64,000 nt of DNA from Ciona intestinalis (taxonomy: Eukaryota > Chordata > Ascidiacea > Phlebobranchia > Cionidae): contig NC_020174.2 in NCBI RefSeq assembly GCF_000224145.3, positions 124,001 to 188,000 of the forward strand. Reading direction: 5' to 3'. The notes beneath the pieces were generated by a model that did no database searches, had not been told where the DNA came from, and saw only the letters and a list, made by a program, of their open reading frames with translations. This document shows positions 46,601-61,752 of this stretch, in pieces (positions within the stretch are counted from its first letter, which is position 1; the number at the start of each line of letters is the position of its first letter). The position numbers were made by a program, and so were the translations under genes.

Positions 46601-49600
46601 AAGCAATTTTCATGTCGTATATGCCATTTCTATCAATTCCAGCACCCCCCCTCCACCAACCACCTACCTGTATAATATGGACCACTCTTCCAAGTTTATC
46701 CCCTGGTAATTTATTTATATCCAACGATAGCTGTCGTTTCTCATCGTAAGTCATTGGTTTAGCTTGCTCAAGGTTCTCATTGTCGGATTCCTCACTTTGA
46801 TAATGATAAACATCAGGCTGGCCCTTCTTGGTAGCTTTCCTGGGTGATATAATGTGTTACTTGTATGTTAAATTAGGTGCTTCATCTTAACCAAAGGATA
46901 TTGGGTTCAATGCTCAATACTCATTGGGGAATGTATCCTTGGGCAAGAGTGCAAGACATTTAACAAATATTGCTCTAACCCAGTGGTCACAAATGGGTTG
47001 TAGTACCTTGGGTGTCACAATGAGTGAGGCCTACAAAGGGCACATAAGCGTCGTGGTATGTATGGCAGAGGTGGTCCAGAGCACAAACCCAAGTAATTGT
47101 TACATTGTAATAAACCTAAGCCATGTGGCAGAATATGCCACCATGGTTAATGTCAGTTCTATATTATTATATCCATCTCTGGCAATATTGTTCGTTGATT
47201 GTATACTACAGAGGTGGGTTAACCTAAACGGAAATCCCCCTCTGTAATATACAATCAACAAACAATCAACTATCATTTTATTTTATACTGTGTAAAGCAT
47301 GATCAGGATATTTGGATATTATGTGTTGAAGGTGTCCCCTCACCCTACTATATATTTATAAACGCAACAGCCAACTTACCCCTTCCTTCCTTTCTTGGTT
47401 CCCTCGGTCTTGGGTTTAGTAGCGGTTGGTTTAGCAGCGGCGGGGGGCGCTGGGGTGCTCGTAGTTACCGGGGGGGAGGGTGGTTTGCGCTCAGGTTTGG
47501 GGGGTTTGGTCTTTTTCTTTAGTTTTGCATCTTCATCCTATAGTGGGGAGGTGGTTAGATTGGTTGCTACGTATAAGGCAGTTAATGTCAAAACTACTGT
47601 CTAAGGACGGGGTTAAAAGCAAGTGACTTGCGATATACAAATGTGTGGCAGAGATAGAAGTTGAGTTAATGTTATAACTGATAACATCCAGTGAATTGAA
47701 AATATCCAGGTGAAAGATTTGAACACAATTAGCATTATAGTTAGTTGTGTGGTACAATTCCCATTAAAACAATTTCCCACAAAGTTACATACGTGGTAAT
47801 TGGTAAGAAGTTGTATGAAACAGAACACACAGGTTATAAGGACTGTCGTTGCAGCGCCACGCGAGGATAAATAAGCTAATTTCACTGACCTTATTTTTGG
47901 ATCGATTTTTATCTTTTTTCTTCTTTTTTTTCTTAGGTTTGTTGTCACCCAGCAATCGTTGTTGTTGCTCCGTTAGTTGCGATAGGTGATGGTGGACTTG
48001 CTTTAACTGGAAGGGGGGGGATGGGTTGTTAGTTTGTTTATTTTATGGTTAGGAGTGACATGTAACATCCATTGTGCCTGGGGTCACATGTCACTTGCAC
48101 TGGGTAATGAATAATGATAACCTATTAATGCTAAAATACAGTTACACAAGATGTCAGCACAGAGTGTAACTGTGTTTTAGCATTGTCATTTTATGCTGAA
48201 TCCTATAACGTTGTCATCAAGGAGAAAGGCACACAAGAATAAATTACTAATTAGTCGTAAAGAGTCACTAATTAATTCATATAGTGTTGTTATATTGTGC
48301 GATACTTTACACATTGAAGTCAACTTTTACAATATTAGAAAGATTATTGAGACAAGTTGCAGGTCAACCCATCAGTGAAGCAAAACTTGGTGCCCTGTGA
48401 CTCTAATATTGTTAAAAATTGAATAGAGTGACACTTATACCCCACCTGCTGGACCATGGTGTCTTGCCCAAGGACACATACGCCCATAGCTAAAGCTAAC
48501 GTTCCATTATTTATAAATTCATACTATTTAATGAAACGAATACACATCACCCAGTTTTACTTAAATTCAACAAAGGGACACTTATATACCCCCACCTGCT
48601 CCTGGAGTGATGCCAACTTCTCCGATCTTTCCTCATCTTCATCAGAGGAGGACGACGACTCTGATTCCGACGATGAATCTTCCGTGGGTGACAAATGTTT
48701 ATGTTTCCGTCTCCGTTTCTCTTTCTTAGATTTATCGGGAACATCTTTAACATTCCGAGAAACTTCGGGGTCAAAGTCCGATCTGGGTTCGTCGGGCATT
48801 TTCGCAAATCTGGGTGGTTATTGTTTTTATTAAACTTGGGGTAATGGGGCAACTATGGTCAGCACATCTCCATAAGCATATTGTTAACATCGTTATACAA
48901 GATCTTTAATAAAAAAAATAAAAAAACGGTACTTCAGGTTTCAGGTGTCCATCACTGAAAATCTCACCCCTATAGAATTGCTATCAATTGTCTATATACT
49001 GCCTCAGTGGGTTCTAGTGTTCACACATGCAATAACTTACTTCATTTCAAAAACATCCGATAACTTCTTAGCCATGGCAACCACATCATGATCTGGGGGG
49101 TTGTATTTGTAACAGTTGGTTACGATAAGTCGCATGTCGTACGCAAACTCATCCGGGGTGCGATATTCCCTGTGGGGAAGGTTGTTGTTAACATTCAGAC
49201 ATTATACACACAAAATGTGGCCGTAAAAAAATACAAATAAAAATAGTCATTTATCGTTAGGCTTAAATACAACACAGGGCAAGTACTGTTTTCAATGGTG
49301 AGTGCGTCTCTGCTTGCCCCAACGATGCACAACACTTATATACATGGTGGTAAATACAGCTCTACCAAGTAGTGTGCCATACCAGTAATAACATCTCACC
49401 TGCTTTCCATCTTTTTCCTCATAGTCCCGAGGTCCATGGGATTCTTGATCATATCATAATAATCATGGAGTCCTAATAGATCGGCATCTACAGACTTGTA
49501 GAACGGCCATGAAAAGCTCTGTAATGGAAGCCATATAAATATGTAAATAGGCAACTAACATGGGGTGGTAAGGGGGGCAGACCACCCCAAGTTTTTGTGC

Positions 49601-52600
49601 TACTTCACCCAATAAACATGATAAATAATGATTAAATAGGGTTGTATCCATATGGCTAACTATGAATGCCTTTCCAAGTTAGGCATTAATGTTAATACAC
49701 CGTCTCCTAATATGCTTCGGTTTTCCCATCTATCTGACAATACATTATCTCAACTACACTAAATATAACACAACCTTCATAATGGTTCCAGTACACAAGT
49801 GCATTGATACATATACTAATGTAGAGAACACTTTATCTTTGTTCTAATCTATTCAATTATAGGGTTTATGTAATAGCTGCCACAGAAACAATAACTAGAT
49901 ATTTTAGCAACATTTTAATTATTTTGCACCAAATTTACATTTGTCTAAATGACAAACTACTAAACGTTCTTTACAAACCGGTCTTCTAACTAATGTTTAA
50001 GATATTTGTAGCTTACCGCGTGTTTCTTTGAAAAGAAATCTTTGAGAAGGTTATTACAATATTTCATTTGCTCGGTTAGTTTCACCATCTTAGGGCGTTT
50101 GTTATGGAGTTCCTGTGGAATGAAGGGTTGTGAATCATAAAGTATGGTTGGTTGGTATGTTAATACTTTATTCAAACCAGGACTTCCATCATTTGGTCAC
50201 TAGTTTTAGTAACTTGATTTAAACCAGTACGGCTCTACATAGCAACCACAAAACCCAATGCAGTTCAGCTAAGGTTAGATGTTCTTGTTGTTAGGCATTC
50301 TATTGTACATGGGTGAGGTCTATGGAGTTGGGATTTAGGGCAAAGTTGGCCTTTTGTTCCAGACACTTAGGGTGCTACAACTAATTAGTGACCACTGGAT
50401 TGTAGCAGTTGCTGTTAAGTGCGTTGTTTAATAACAAATACACCCACAATGGTAGCAGCCATTGAGCATCGAACACGGTATCTTCTGGTTTTATGATGCA
50501 AGTACCACAACACCAGACTTCATAATACACTAAATACCTAACAATATAATAAACACAAGTTGACACTCACGTCACCCACCCCTTCCTCAGAGTCAAGGTC
50601 CCTCGATCTTGGTGGTCGGATCGTCCGCCCCGAGCTTTCCCTCCTCCCCAGGGACTGAATGCGACCGGGGACTCTCGTTGTCGTCTCCGTGGGATCAATA
50701 TCCTCCATCCCATGGGAAGACTCCTCGTTATCATGTGATGTATCATGCTCGGGAGATGCAGTAGTCATGTTCTTACCAGCCACAGTGGTGATTACAGGGG
50801 TGGTCGTGTCCGCTTTTCTCTTCACACCTTTCTTAGCCTTAGAAGGCAGGTGGGCCTAAGGTCAGTGCTGCTTTCATTCAAATACACAAGGCAGGCAACC
50901 CCACTTTGAGGGGTGGGGCAATAGGGGGGCGATTTATACGAGGGGGTTTAAACAATATAAACATTGAATTGCAAAAGGCCATAGATAAGCCCTTTGTTCT
51001 GATCAGGGTAAGTTCAATGGTAAACCATAGGGGCCTGGTGTTTAGGCCAGAGTTGGCCAATACCGAGAAACAATATATTATACGTATTGTCACAAAACTT
51101 TCTAAAAATTTGATAATTGTAAAAATGCCACGTGAAACATAAATATACCCATGGTGAGCTTATATGAAATGAATAGGCATTATTACAATTTACACATAGT
51201 TCCAAATATAATCGGCACCAAATGTGGTTATGCATAATGCATGAACCTCCTGGAACAGATAAACCCAACTGCTAAATCATATATAATTTGCAAACTTGAT
51301 TAAAATCTTTCTTTTACAAGCTAGGCGCATATGCCTAATTGCCCGTTTGGCTCCTGTAGGATAGGATAGGACAATGGGATTGTTATATAATAGGGTCCAA
51401 CTTACTTGGTGGGAATTAGTAGCTTGTAATGAGGCAGGCATTGCTTGAGGCGGGATAGTGGTTTGTGGTTCGCTTTTGAAGGCTGGGTGGGGTTGGTGGA
51501 TGGGGTGTTGGGTGTGAACTAGGTGAGGGGTGTGTGGGGGGTGTGTCGGGGTGATGACATCATTGGTTGAAGTGACAGAGTGAGCTTCTTCAGGAAGGCC
51601 AACTTTTGCTACTTGTGGCTGTGGAGGTATATAGTGGGTTGGTTAATATATTGAAGTAATACATCTATGTAAGTTGTTTATTCTCGAAAGTCATTCAAAC
51701 TTATAACATGGGTGTTCTGTTTCAATAGTTACCCATAGGGGACAACCAGGTTGAAGTAATCCTAATAACTTGCCAAAGGTTACATATCGACAACAATAAT
51801 ATCAATGCATAAGCATCGAAACTGGAGTTTTTACCCAAAGGTTCATTAAAAGTTTTACAAAAGTTTACCCGAAACAGAAAAACTTGGCAGCCATTTATGC
51901 TTGGCTGAATCCTTAAAAACTTACCAAAGCATCTTGTGTTTGCTTTCTAGTAAGTGTAGCACCTGCCCCCCTAGCAGCTCTACCACGTTTTCCTTTGCCC
52001 TTGGTGGTGGGTTGGACTTCAAATTCCTCAGCCGGCATATCACGAATTTTTTGGAGGAAGTTTTTCTCTAAAGTTTGAGCCATAAGGACAACGTCATCGG
52101 TTGGCTGTAAAGATGGGTGTCGTGTTATACGCGTTTCATACTTTACATAAGCAAGGCATTTTGTAAACGTTACAACCAATGAGTTAAAATTTGTTGTGAA
52201 TGTTTGCAGTTTTACTTGTTTCTAAGTGTAAACATTAAACTTTGTCATAACAAGTCAATTTAAGTTTACATGAAGATCTAAAATGTTTACAAATAAAATA
52301 TTGTTATTAAATTACCTTGTTATAAATATAACAATTGCTAAACATAAGGTTGAAGTCCTGCAAACATTCCTTGGCTGAATAATATTGGTTCGTTTCCAAC
52401 TTCTTTTTAATCAAGGCCATGTCCATTGGGTGTTTAATGATATCAAAGTAGTCCTGCAAAAAAAAATTAACATTTTTATAATGTTTTTTTTTAATAGAAA
52501 CTGATTTTCAGAGTTTAAGACTATTTATTTGCTACGAGATTCTAATGTGCAGTAGTGACATGTTTACTTTCTTTAATGACACGATTACGTTATTAATTAC

Positions 52601-53141
52601 TAGATAGTCACATTATGTTTTATGTAAGGCGAGCATACAATGTTTTATTACGTGATAGTCAGTGGCGCAATCACGTTATGTATTTTAGAATGTGAATACA
52701 TAACTTACCGGCAATCCCAGTTTTACAGGATCCACGGGCACATGGAAAGGCCACGCAAAGTGATGTTTCCATAGTGATGTCATAACTACTTTACGAAGGT
52801 ATTGTAGTTGGTTTGTGACACGCCCCCGCCGAGGCTGATTCGGCTTTTCGGGGGCTCCAGTGTCACTAGGGGGCACTGTACTGCCTACCGTTGTAGACTG
52901 TAAGAAGTAAATAAAATTATAAATTGCCTTGAAGTGTTTTGGACTTCAATTTGATTAAAAGAATATACAACGGCTCATGATAACAAATGTATTTGTTTCG
53001 CTACTGACTTAAACATTTTAGGCTGGGGTAGTCCCACACTCATTTCTATGTTTACTATATTAACTATGAAGGTTAAATAGCACCCATAGTATTGCACACA
53101 ACACAAGCCATGCTTACCATGGTTGTGTTTACAACAGACAT
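40665..53141 (-). CDS. BET bromodomain protein (single BRD2/3/4 homologue), long form
   Basis: 22 coding exons: 53141-53118, 52897-52709, 52453-52316, 52104-51925, 51618-51406, 50837-50571, 50112-50017, 49518-49400, 49169-49041, 48809-48596, 48006-47890, 47537-47380, 46839-46668, 46398-46263, 45945-45832, 45605-45495, 43230-43184, 42674-42552, 42365-42240, 41955-41842, 41585-41320, 40890-40665; 3279 nt, about 1092 aa. The order is bromodomain 1 ([18 protein letters not shown] with its acetyl-lysine-binding Asn), a linker, [13 protein letters not shown], bromodomain 2 ([22 protein letters not shown]), an acidic Ser tract, a Lys run, the NET domain ([20 protein letters not shown] to [13 protein letters not shown]), a Ser/Asp tract, a Pro/Gln-rich stretch, a BRD4-like segment ([23 protein letters not shown]) and the P-TEFb-binding C-terminal motif ([20 protein letters not shown] ending EENNL). 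BET proteins read acetylated histones in the nucleus and recruit P-TEFb. Exons 17-18 (43.2 and 42.6 kb) are the least certain: another frame stays open across 42.6 kb, and phase continuity decided the choice. Confidence 0.93.
41993..42130 (-). mobile_element. SINE tail in a BET intron
   Basis: GAATGTAACTTATTTATTCT, CACATGACGGGGCAACGACA and ACAAGTTACCACGTATGTAA. It ends about 40 bp upstream of a BET acceptor. Confidence 0.7.
42397..42480. repeat. Foldback element beside a BET 3' splice site
   Basis: Perfect 22-bp arms (42397-42418 and 42441-42462; core GACAAGAGTGAGTGTTA) with a 22-base loop. The element starts about 30 bases upstream of the acceptor of the BET exon at 42365-42240 and so fills the usual branch-point region of that intron. 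Confidence 0.75.
42655..43115. repeat. 126-bp tandem duplication of a BET intron-exon junction (4 copies)
   Basis: Units marked by ACTTATCCATG and CAGTC(A/G)AG(C/T)TGCTGAAG lie at about 42661, 42781, 42907 and 43033. The leftmost copy holds the first 20 bases of the BET exon 42674-42552 and its acceptor (CTGTAG/GG on the minus strand). The other three read CTGTGGGCATGGG there (the fourth differs slightly), so they lack the AG. Confidence 0.85.
43300..43580 (-). mobile_element. Full SINE in a BET intron (about 280 bp)
   Basis: The tail (CTCTCATGGCGCGGTAAGGA), body (GACAATTTGGACAACCCATT, AGTGACCACTGGGTTGTAGC) and tRNA-like head (ATGGTAGAAGCACAAAGCCC) are all present in one piece, so its length approximates the whole element. 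Confidence 0.75.
45215..45330. repeat. Dispersed repeat, copy 2, inverted
   Basis: CAAACCTGAGGTGGCAGGGT and TAGCATTAATGAGTAAATTA are the reverse complements of blocks in the copy at 40.0 kb. It lies in a long BET intron. Confidence 0.55.
46885..47075 (+). mobile_element. SINE body, inverted, in a BET intron
   Basis: TTGGGTTCAATGCTCAATAC, CCTTGGGCAAGAGTGCAAGA and CTAACCCAGTGGTCACAAAT. A 45-bp string around TACTACAGAGGTGGGTTAAC lies nearby. Confidence 0.6.
47275..47355. mobile_element. MITE fragment in a BET intron
   Basis: Only the right half remains: CATGATCAGGATATTTGGAT, then AAGGTGTCCCCTCACCCTAC and TATATA, ending about 25 bp before a BET donor site. Confidence 0.65.
47770..47885 (+). mobile_element. 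SINE tail abutting a BET exon
   Basis: CAAAGTTACATACGTGGTAA, AGAACACACAGGTTATAAGG and GCGCCACGCGAGGATAAATA end about 5-10 bp before the donor site of exon 48006-47890. Confidence 0.7.
50285..50510 (-). mobile_element. SINE head and body in a BET intron
   Basis: TAGTGACCACTGGATTGTAG, TTGCTGTTAAGTGCGTTGTT and GGTAGCAGCCATTGAGCATC, ending near the exon at 50571. Confidence 0.7.
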
Positions 53142-55551
53142 AACGGCCACCCAATGTTATCTTGTAGAGGTGATACGATTAGTTTCCGCCAGAATTATGT
53201 ATTTAGACCACAAGGTCCAACTATAATTCCTAACACTGTAAATAAAGAACATTAAGTTTAACACAATGTGTTTATAGATTAGTTGACCACCATTGTGTAA
53301 TGGTGGTACCATAGGGAAATAGAATTTACTCCACAGTTGACCCACTACCCCAGTTAGTTGCACTAAACAATTATGGCAGTGGTTTCTGAACTCAAGTTTT
53401 GTTAAGATTCTTCATCGGTACGTTTTGTTACTCCCATGTCAATTTTAGATCAAAGTCCTTGTACTCAGCATAAAAGCTAGTGTTAGGTGTGGTGTGTTGT
53501 CTGGTTCTATTATTTATTACTGATTCCTTATTTGGTTTGTAATTAACCTAACTTGCATACCACACCTTTATTACTATATTCGGTATGTCTACTGAATGTA
53601 TGGAACCACTGGTTTGTAACCTTATGTCTGTAAGGTTATAGAATTCCAGTAACCCAACTTGTTTGCTTTAAGTTGCTATTCACCTAACAGAATGTTAACA
53701 TAGCATTTACATACAACGAACAATATTTGTATTGCGGCTTGGAACAAAGGAACAGTTACTTGGAATCCCGCTGCTGTGGTTTGAATATAAAGGAACAGGT
53801 GCATACGTTATTTAGAACGCGCTGTGTCCTCCTTTATACTGGCAATCTGGCGTTGTGCATCTGTTGTTTATAAGCGCTGCCTGCCGCGAAAAAAGCGATG
53901 TAACTATCATGTGACTAGCGCGTCGCATCTGGCGACAGCGTGACGTAATCTCGTCTACACCTAAGGAGAAAGGTTCTGTCACGTGACTTGTGGCGGCAGA
54001 AAAAAGCGGGAGAGTCGCGCCGCATCCAGGTTTAAATTGCGCCACGAAAAAGTTGATTGTGTATACAAGGAAACACTAGTTTCCCGGGTGCGTGTGTGAC
54101 CAGCGACTTCCTGGCTTCGTTGTGGTTATCTTAACACAGGCGCAAGGTTGATTAATAAGGTGTCAGCCAATTAACTATCTCTAAACAACGCGCGTTTTAA
54201 TGCCCTATACAGCAGTTTTAGGTGTAATTAGAAACCCACACAGCAGTTTCCATGCATTCCATATTTCACATAATCCTATTTGCGTTTTGTGACCTACTTA
54301 ACATACATTGTTACCAACATAAACCACACACACACACATTGTGGTTAATATACAAATTCCCTATACCAATATTCATGTACTACACATGTATTAATACCAC
54401 AATGCCCACATTTTAAATCAATACAGTTAAATACATACAACAAAAACAGCACACAGAATGTATACAAGGAGCTCTTTGCCAGCCATTTTTGTCAGACCAA
54501 AATATTGTATGCAACCTTCAACACACAGTCAGTGTACAATGACCTACATGACCAAAGTTTAATGCACATTGAACGGCACTAAACTATATGATGTTGTAAA
54601 GTGTTTATAACAATAAAGGCCTTTACCCTTGCAACATTATTCCACAGAATTACATTGGCTTAAAAACACTCATCCAAATTATAGTACAAACTTTGATGTA
54701 ATTTAATTTTAAATCAAAATCTTTTTATGTTTTCGAAAATTAGATTTTTTCACAGTTTTTGTATTATTAAGCAAATAAAGTTTATAGGATCCTTCATATT
54801 TAAATGTAACGTTGTTGCTAAATTAGGCTGCAGTGGTTCAAATAAAATCACCTATATATATATTGCATGTGTCTTGTGAAATTAGCCGGCATAAAAACGC
54901 ATGTTCGCGAAACAGTTGCTGACAAAATAAACAATATTTGGACTGTTTCTAGCAACTAGTGTACATTGTTAGCTTGCAAATATTACACTTTGTACAAGTC
55001 AACGATCCTTGGGTACTAGTGAAGACTGAAGACTCCTGTCTTTAAATTACAGATTGTGCTATAATGGTGAATCTAGTTATTATTTACTAACACTTTATAA
55101 ACTTTAATGGGATTCTGCATACTGTTTAATAAGATCCTTAGTTACTCTTCCAAGCAATGTTTAACTATATAGGATTCTTGCAAGAAAATCAGAGCAACAA
55201 TCTGTGTAGATAAAAGTCTGTTTCTAATTTTGTGGGGGTAAAACTGACTATAAGTTAACTGTTATTCCTTATATTTACATTATGTGTAAACTTCTGATTA
55301 GTAAATCCTGCTAAAAATACTAAAGGCTGTTTTTAGAAATAACCAAAAGTTGCAAATCTTGTATTAGAACGTCTTGAACTTGAAGCAGTAGTCTTGCAAA
55401 CTACAGGAGAATTCTTTTAGCATTCGTAAACATTATGTTCAATAAATCCTGTAATGAATAAATCCACTTGTAATCCACTATCGTTACTTCAATTTGACAT
55501 ATCATGTTGATTCGTCATAACATTTAGATGAACTTATGACCTTTGCCTTAC
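53142..55551. other. 5' intron/upstream region of BET
   Basis: Apart from the CpG-rich interval at 53.8-54.1 kb, this is AT-rich sequence with a short CA run (54.33 kb) and no coding exon that I can support. Confidence 0.5.
53800..54080. promoter_or_regulatory. CpG-rich interval upstream of BET exon 1, candidate promoter
   Basis: This roughly 280-bp stretch has far more CpG than its surroundings (GCGCG, CGTCGC, GTCGCGCCGC). It contains an extended E-box TCACGTGA, a GTGACGTAA half-CRE site and GCGGGA, which resembles an E2F site. It lies 0.7 kb upstream of the BET start codon. An alternative promoter is the 55.7 kb region, so this may be an enhancer or an internal promoter. Confidence 0.35.
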
Positions 55552-56340
55552 CTACTTGCAAGAAGCCTGCTATTCCACCAGAAAACTGCCAAATATAATA
55601 AAAATCGGTTAATTTAACGATACTGTGTCGATATACTGATACAATAATTTACATTTATTAATGTAGACTCGTTCAAGTCAATGGATTGATGTTCAAAGAC
55701 CTATAAATAAACTGATACAGAGTGACTCTCAAACATTGGGCTCGGCTCTACTATACCAGCGAGTCGCGACGCCGCGCTTATATAGTAGCGTCGATTTAGC
55801 TCGATTATGATTGGTGCAGACGAGTCACGTGCCACAACACAATTATTACGTCACAAAAGACGCCGGGGTATATCTCGAATTCTCAATTAAAACAGGCCGT
55901 GTGTTTGGTCCTAGTGCGAAAAATGCTCAAATATGTTTTGTTTTTAGTCCTTTACAAAAAGTGTATAACATTTTGAAGCTGGAATTTCGTTTAAATTAGA
56001 TTTTCACATATCATGTGATCCGCCATAATTGATGACGTCATCTCTTTGTGTACGTGTTGTTGCCAATATTAACTTTATCGGGAAAATTACACGAAAAAAA
56101 AACAAACTAACAACAGTAAAACACAAATAAAAACCTTCTAAATGCTCGTATTTTCACTTTTCGATTCAGAAACAGTAACATTTCGACCGAGAAAAGTCTA
56201 AAAATCTGCGAAACGTTGAGCAAAATGGAACGCGCCGTTCGTTCGCGTCGCTCGTCGTCTCTGAACTGAAATCTGTTTTTTTGGCTTGATCGAAATGCAT
56301 TGTGGGAAAGTGACGTCAGCAACACGCTTCACGTCATCTG
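55552..56340. promoter_or_regulatory. Probable shared promoter interval of BET (minus) and WDR5 (plus)
   Basis: A strong minus-strand donor (CAAGTAG/GTAAGG at 55552) suggests a non-coding 5' exon of the BET gene starting near 55.7 kb, where a CG-rich TATATAG-containing sequence lies. Further right come TCACGTG (55.83 kb) and TGACGTCA twice (56031 and 56310), the only intact copies between 34 and 64 kb. A CG-rich stretch at 56.22-56.26 kb follows, and the WDR5 start codon is at 56853. No transcript start can be read from sequence alone. Confidence 0.45.
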
Positions 56341-56852
56341 CACATGGAACTTGTTTCAAATAATTCGAGATTTCGATTCATTTAAGAAAGATTTTGACTT
56401 TCAAAACAATATATACACACCAGGGGGCTACTACTTAAGTTACAGATCAGCCACAAAGCTATTATACGCAGCTGTATGCTCGTTTAGTTCAGTACATACA
56501 GCCATAACATGGCAGCATTCAGCGTGTTTATTATTCGAGTAGTTTTGCATGTTTATTCAGTTTTATATTTAAAATTATCATAACAAAAATGGTGTGTTTA
56601 TCTGTATCTTCTATTATGAAGTAAAACAGCAAATTCTTGCTAATAAAACAGTCGTAATTCTGTTGTAAATTTAACCAAAAAGTAAAGTTTATTTTTGAGC
56701 GAAATTTACAAATTTAGACCAATTTAATTGAGTTACTATTTTTAATTTATAGCAGCTTATAAGTTGAATGTGTTTATTAATACATTTGATTAAGAAGATA
56801 TTGGAATATTTCTTTTAAACCCTAAGCCCAGTTTGGGAGTTTGGATATAACC

Positions 56853-59935
<3,083 letters not shown>

Positions 59936-60094
59936 CCCCACCTTGTGACAATGTGCTATTCTCTTATATGGGTATTTCCCTTCCGCCCATCGGGGTCAAG
60001 AGGTCATGGAACGAAATAATTCAACTTTTTAACTTCTTCGTTGCGTACAGTCCTGCCACATGGGTGCAGTAGAGTTCTTTTCGTTGTTATTTTT

Positions 60095-60100
60095 AATAAA
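60095..60100 (+). terminator. Polyadenylation signal of WDR5
   Basis: A canonical AATAAA hexamer about 160 bases after the WDR5 stop codon, followed by T/G-rich sequence at 60.12-60.14 kb. It is the first hexamer downstream and is well placed to define the 3' end. Confidence 0.7.
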
Positions 60101-60418
60101 CCACTCGTCATTCATAGATATCTAATCTAGTTGTAGTTATTTGTCTATTATGACATCATAAAGGTATGTGTTATGTACACAATAACCAGTAAAATGAATT
60201 AACTCTTTAGATACAATAATAATGGTTCTGTTTAATCAACATACTGGAGAAAATCAAAAGCAAAACGACAGTTGTTAAAACATAAGAATAAAATAAGTAA
60301 AATATTGAATCTCATGGCTGCTTAACCTTATAAACAGGTAGAAAGCTCAATAGACAAATACAAGATCCAAATGCTTTGTAATTCAAACCATGTACTAGAT
60401 ATATATTAGCAAGATACA

Positions 60419-60590
60419 GCATATAGTAGGGTGGGGAAAATGGGACACCTTTTTAATCTAGTTTTCTCGTCCCATTTAGTAGTAAACTGTACCCTCATGA
60501 CTTCCATAAACCGTTGTTAATTGTTTAAAACACGATCAGGATATTTGGATATTATGTGCTAAAGGTGTCCCATCTTACCCCACATTAATA
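60419..60590. mobile_element. MITE, same family, between WDR5 and DPP7
   Basis: ATATAGTAGGGTGGGGAAAA at the left, AAGGTGTCCCATCTTACCCC at the right, with CGATCAGGATATTTGGATAT inside. Confidence 0.8.
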
Positions 60591-61752
60591 CAGACAAACA
60601 TACCATCTTCTTAGATAGTGGAAACATGCAATAAAAGTGATTCTGAACCACTGTCACAGGCAACTTAACCTAATTGCAAAAGTTTCCTATCTATTCTATA
60701 GTAGTACCACCACATACCAAGAACACATAGGTACGTTGCTGGTGATAGTAAATACTCACCCTCACACATGATTAAATCAACTTTTACAACAAGACATTAA
60801 AAGCTGTTTAACAACTGCAGAGGCAAACTAACCAGTAACCTGCCTATTCATACCATCACACACCCATGTGTCCTCACTACACATAAATGTACAGTGTATT
60901 TCTATTTACAATGAATAACAGTGTTAACCAAACCCAGTGTTTCCATTAATCTTTATTACATCACAAACACTGACAAAAGATATTATGCAGTGGAAATTTA
61001 AAGCAACCAATAACAATAAAACAGCGGTGAATATTAGTACAGTGAAGATTAGCTGAAAGCAATCAATCAAAAGTCTTTATTTTACGGTTTGAATAGAAAC
61101 TGTGGTAAAATCTTGTGGCTTCAATGCCACGGTACTCGCATGCCACGGTACTCGCATGCCACTGATTGATGTCAATACAAATGGGGGTGGAGAATTATAG
61201 GCCTTATACAGTGGGCAATGGGTGGCTCACGAAACTTACTGTGACGTTTCGCTGAGTTTAGGTCCGTGGCATTCAAGGTTGAGAAATCGTGTGGCTTGTC
61301 AATGCCTTGGAATTTGAATTACAGGCCACGGTATTTTGGTGCCACAGATTTTGAGGTCAATTTCAGGGGCAATAGGGATCCTTTATTGAAGAAAATCTTA
61401 ACAATCTCTAAAAAACATCCGTTTATAAACTGACACATTATAAATATTATAAAACTCCTTTGGCAAATTACTTTCGCACCAACATTTTAACATTCTGTTT
61501 AGGTCGCCTTTATCAAGTGAAGACATGGAAAATGTTATTACGCAAAATAAGTTGCCACAGGAGTTTTGTTTATCTGTGTAGTATTTGTATCAACCTTGCA
61601 ATATTATGTAAGTGCACCAAGTGTGGCAACATCAATAATTACCACAAAGTTATTCAGATTAGCTATTATAGAGATCATATATGAAATTGAAATTGCACTG
61701 AACACCCATTATTAAAACTACAATCTCAAACCAATCAATCTAATTTAATCAA

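Larger units (their letters stand above)
59936..61752. other. Convergent interval between WDR5 and DPP7
   Basis: WDR5 3' UTR, one MITE, and an exact 16-bp tandem duplication (ATGCCACGGTACTCGC twice) at 61.12-61.16 kb within a stretch that repeats CCACGG and GGCATT-like words up to 61.35 kb. No exon seen. Confidence 0.55.
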
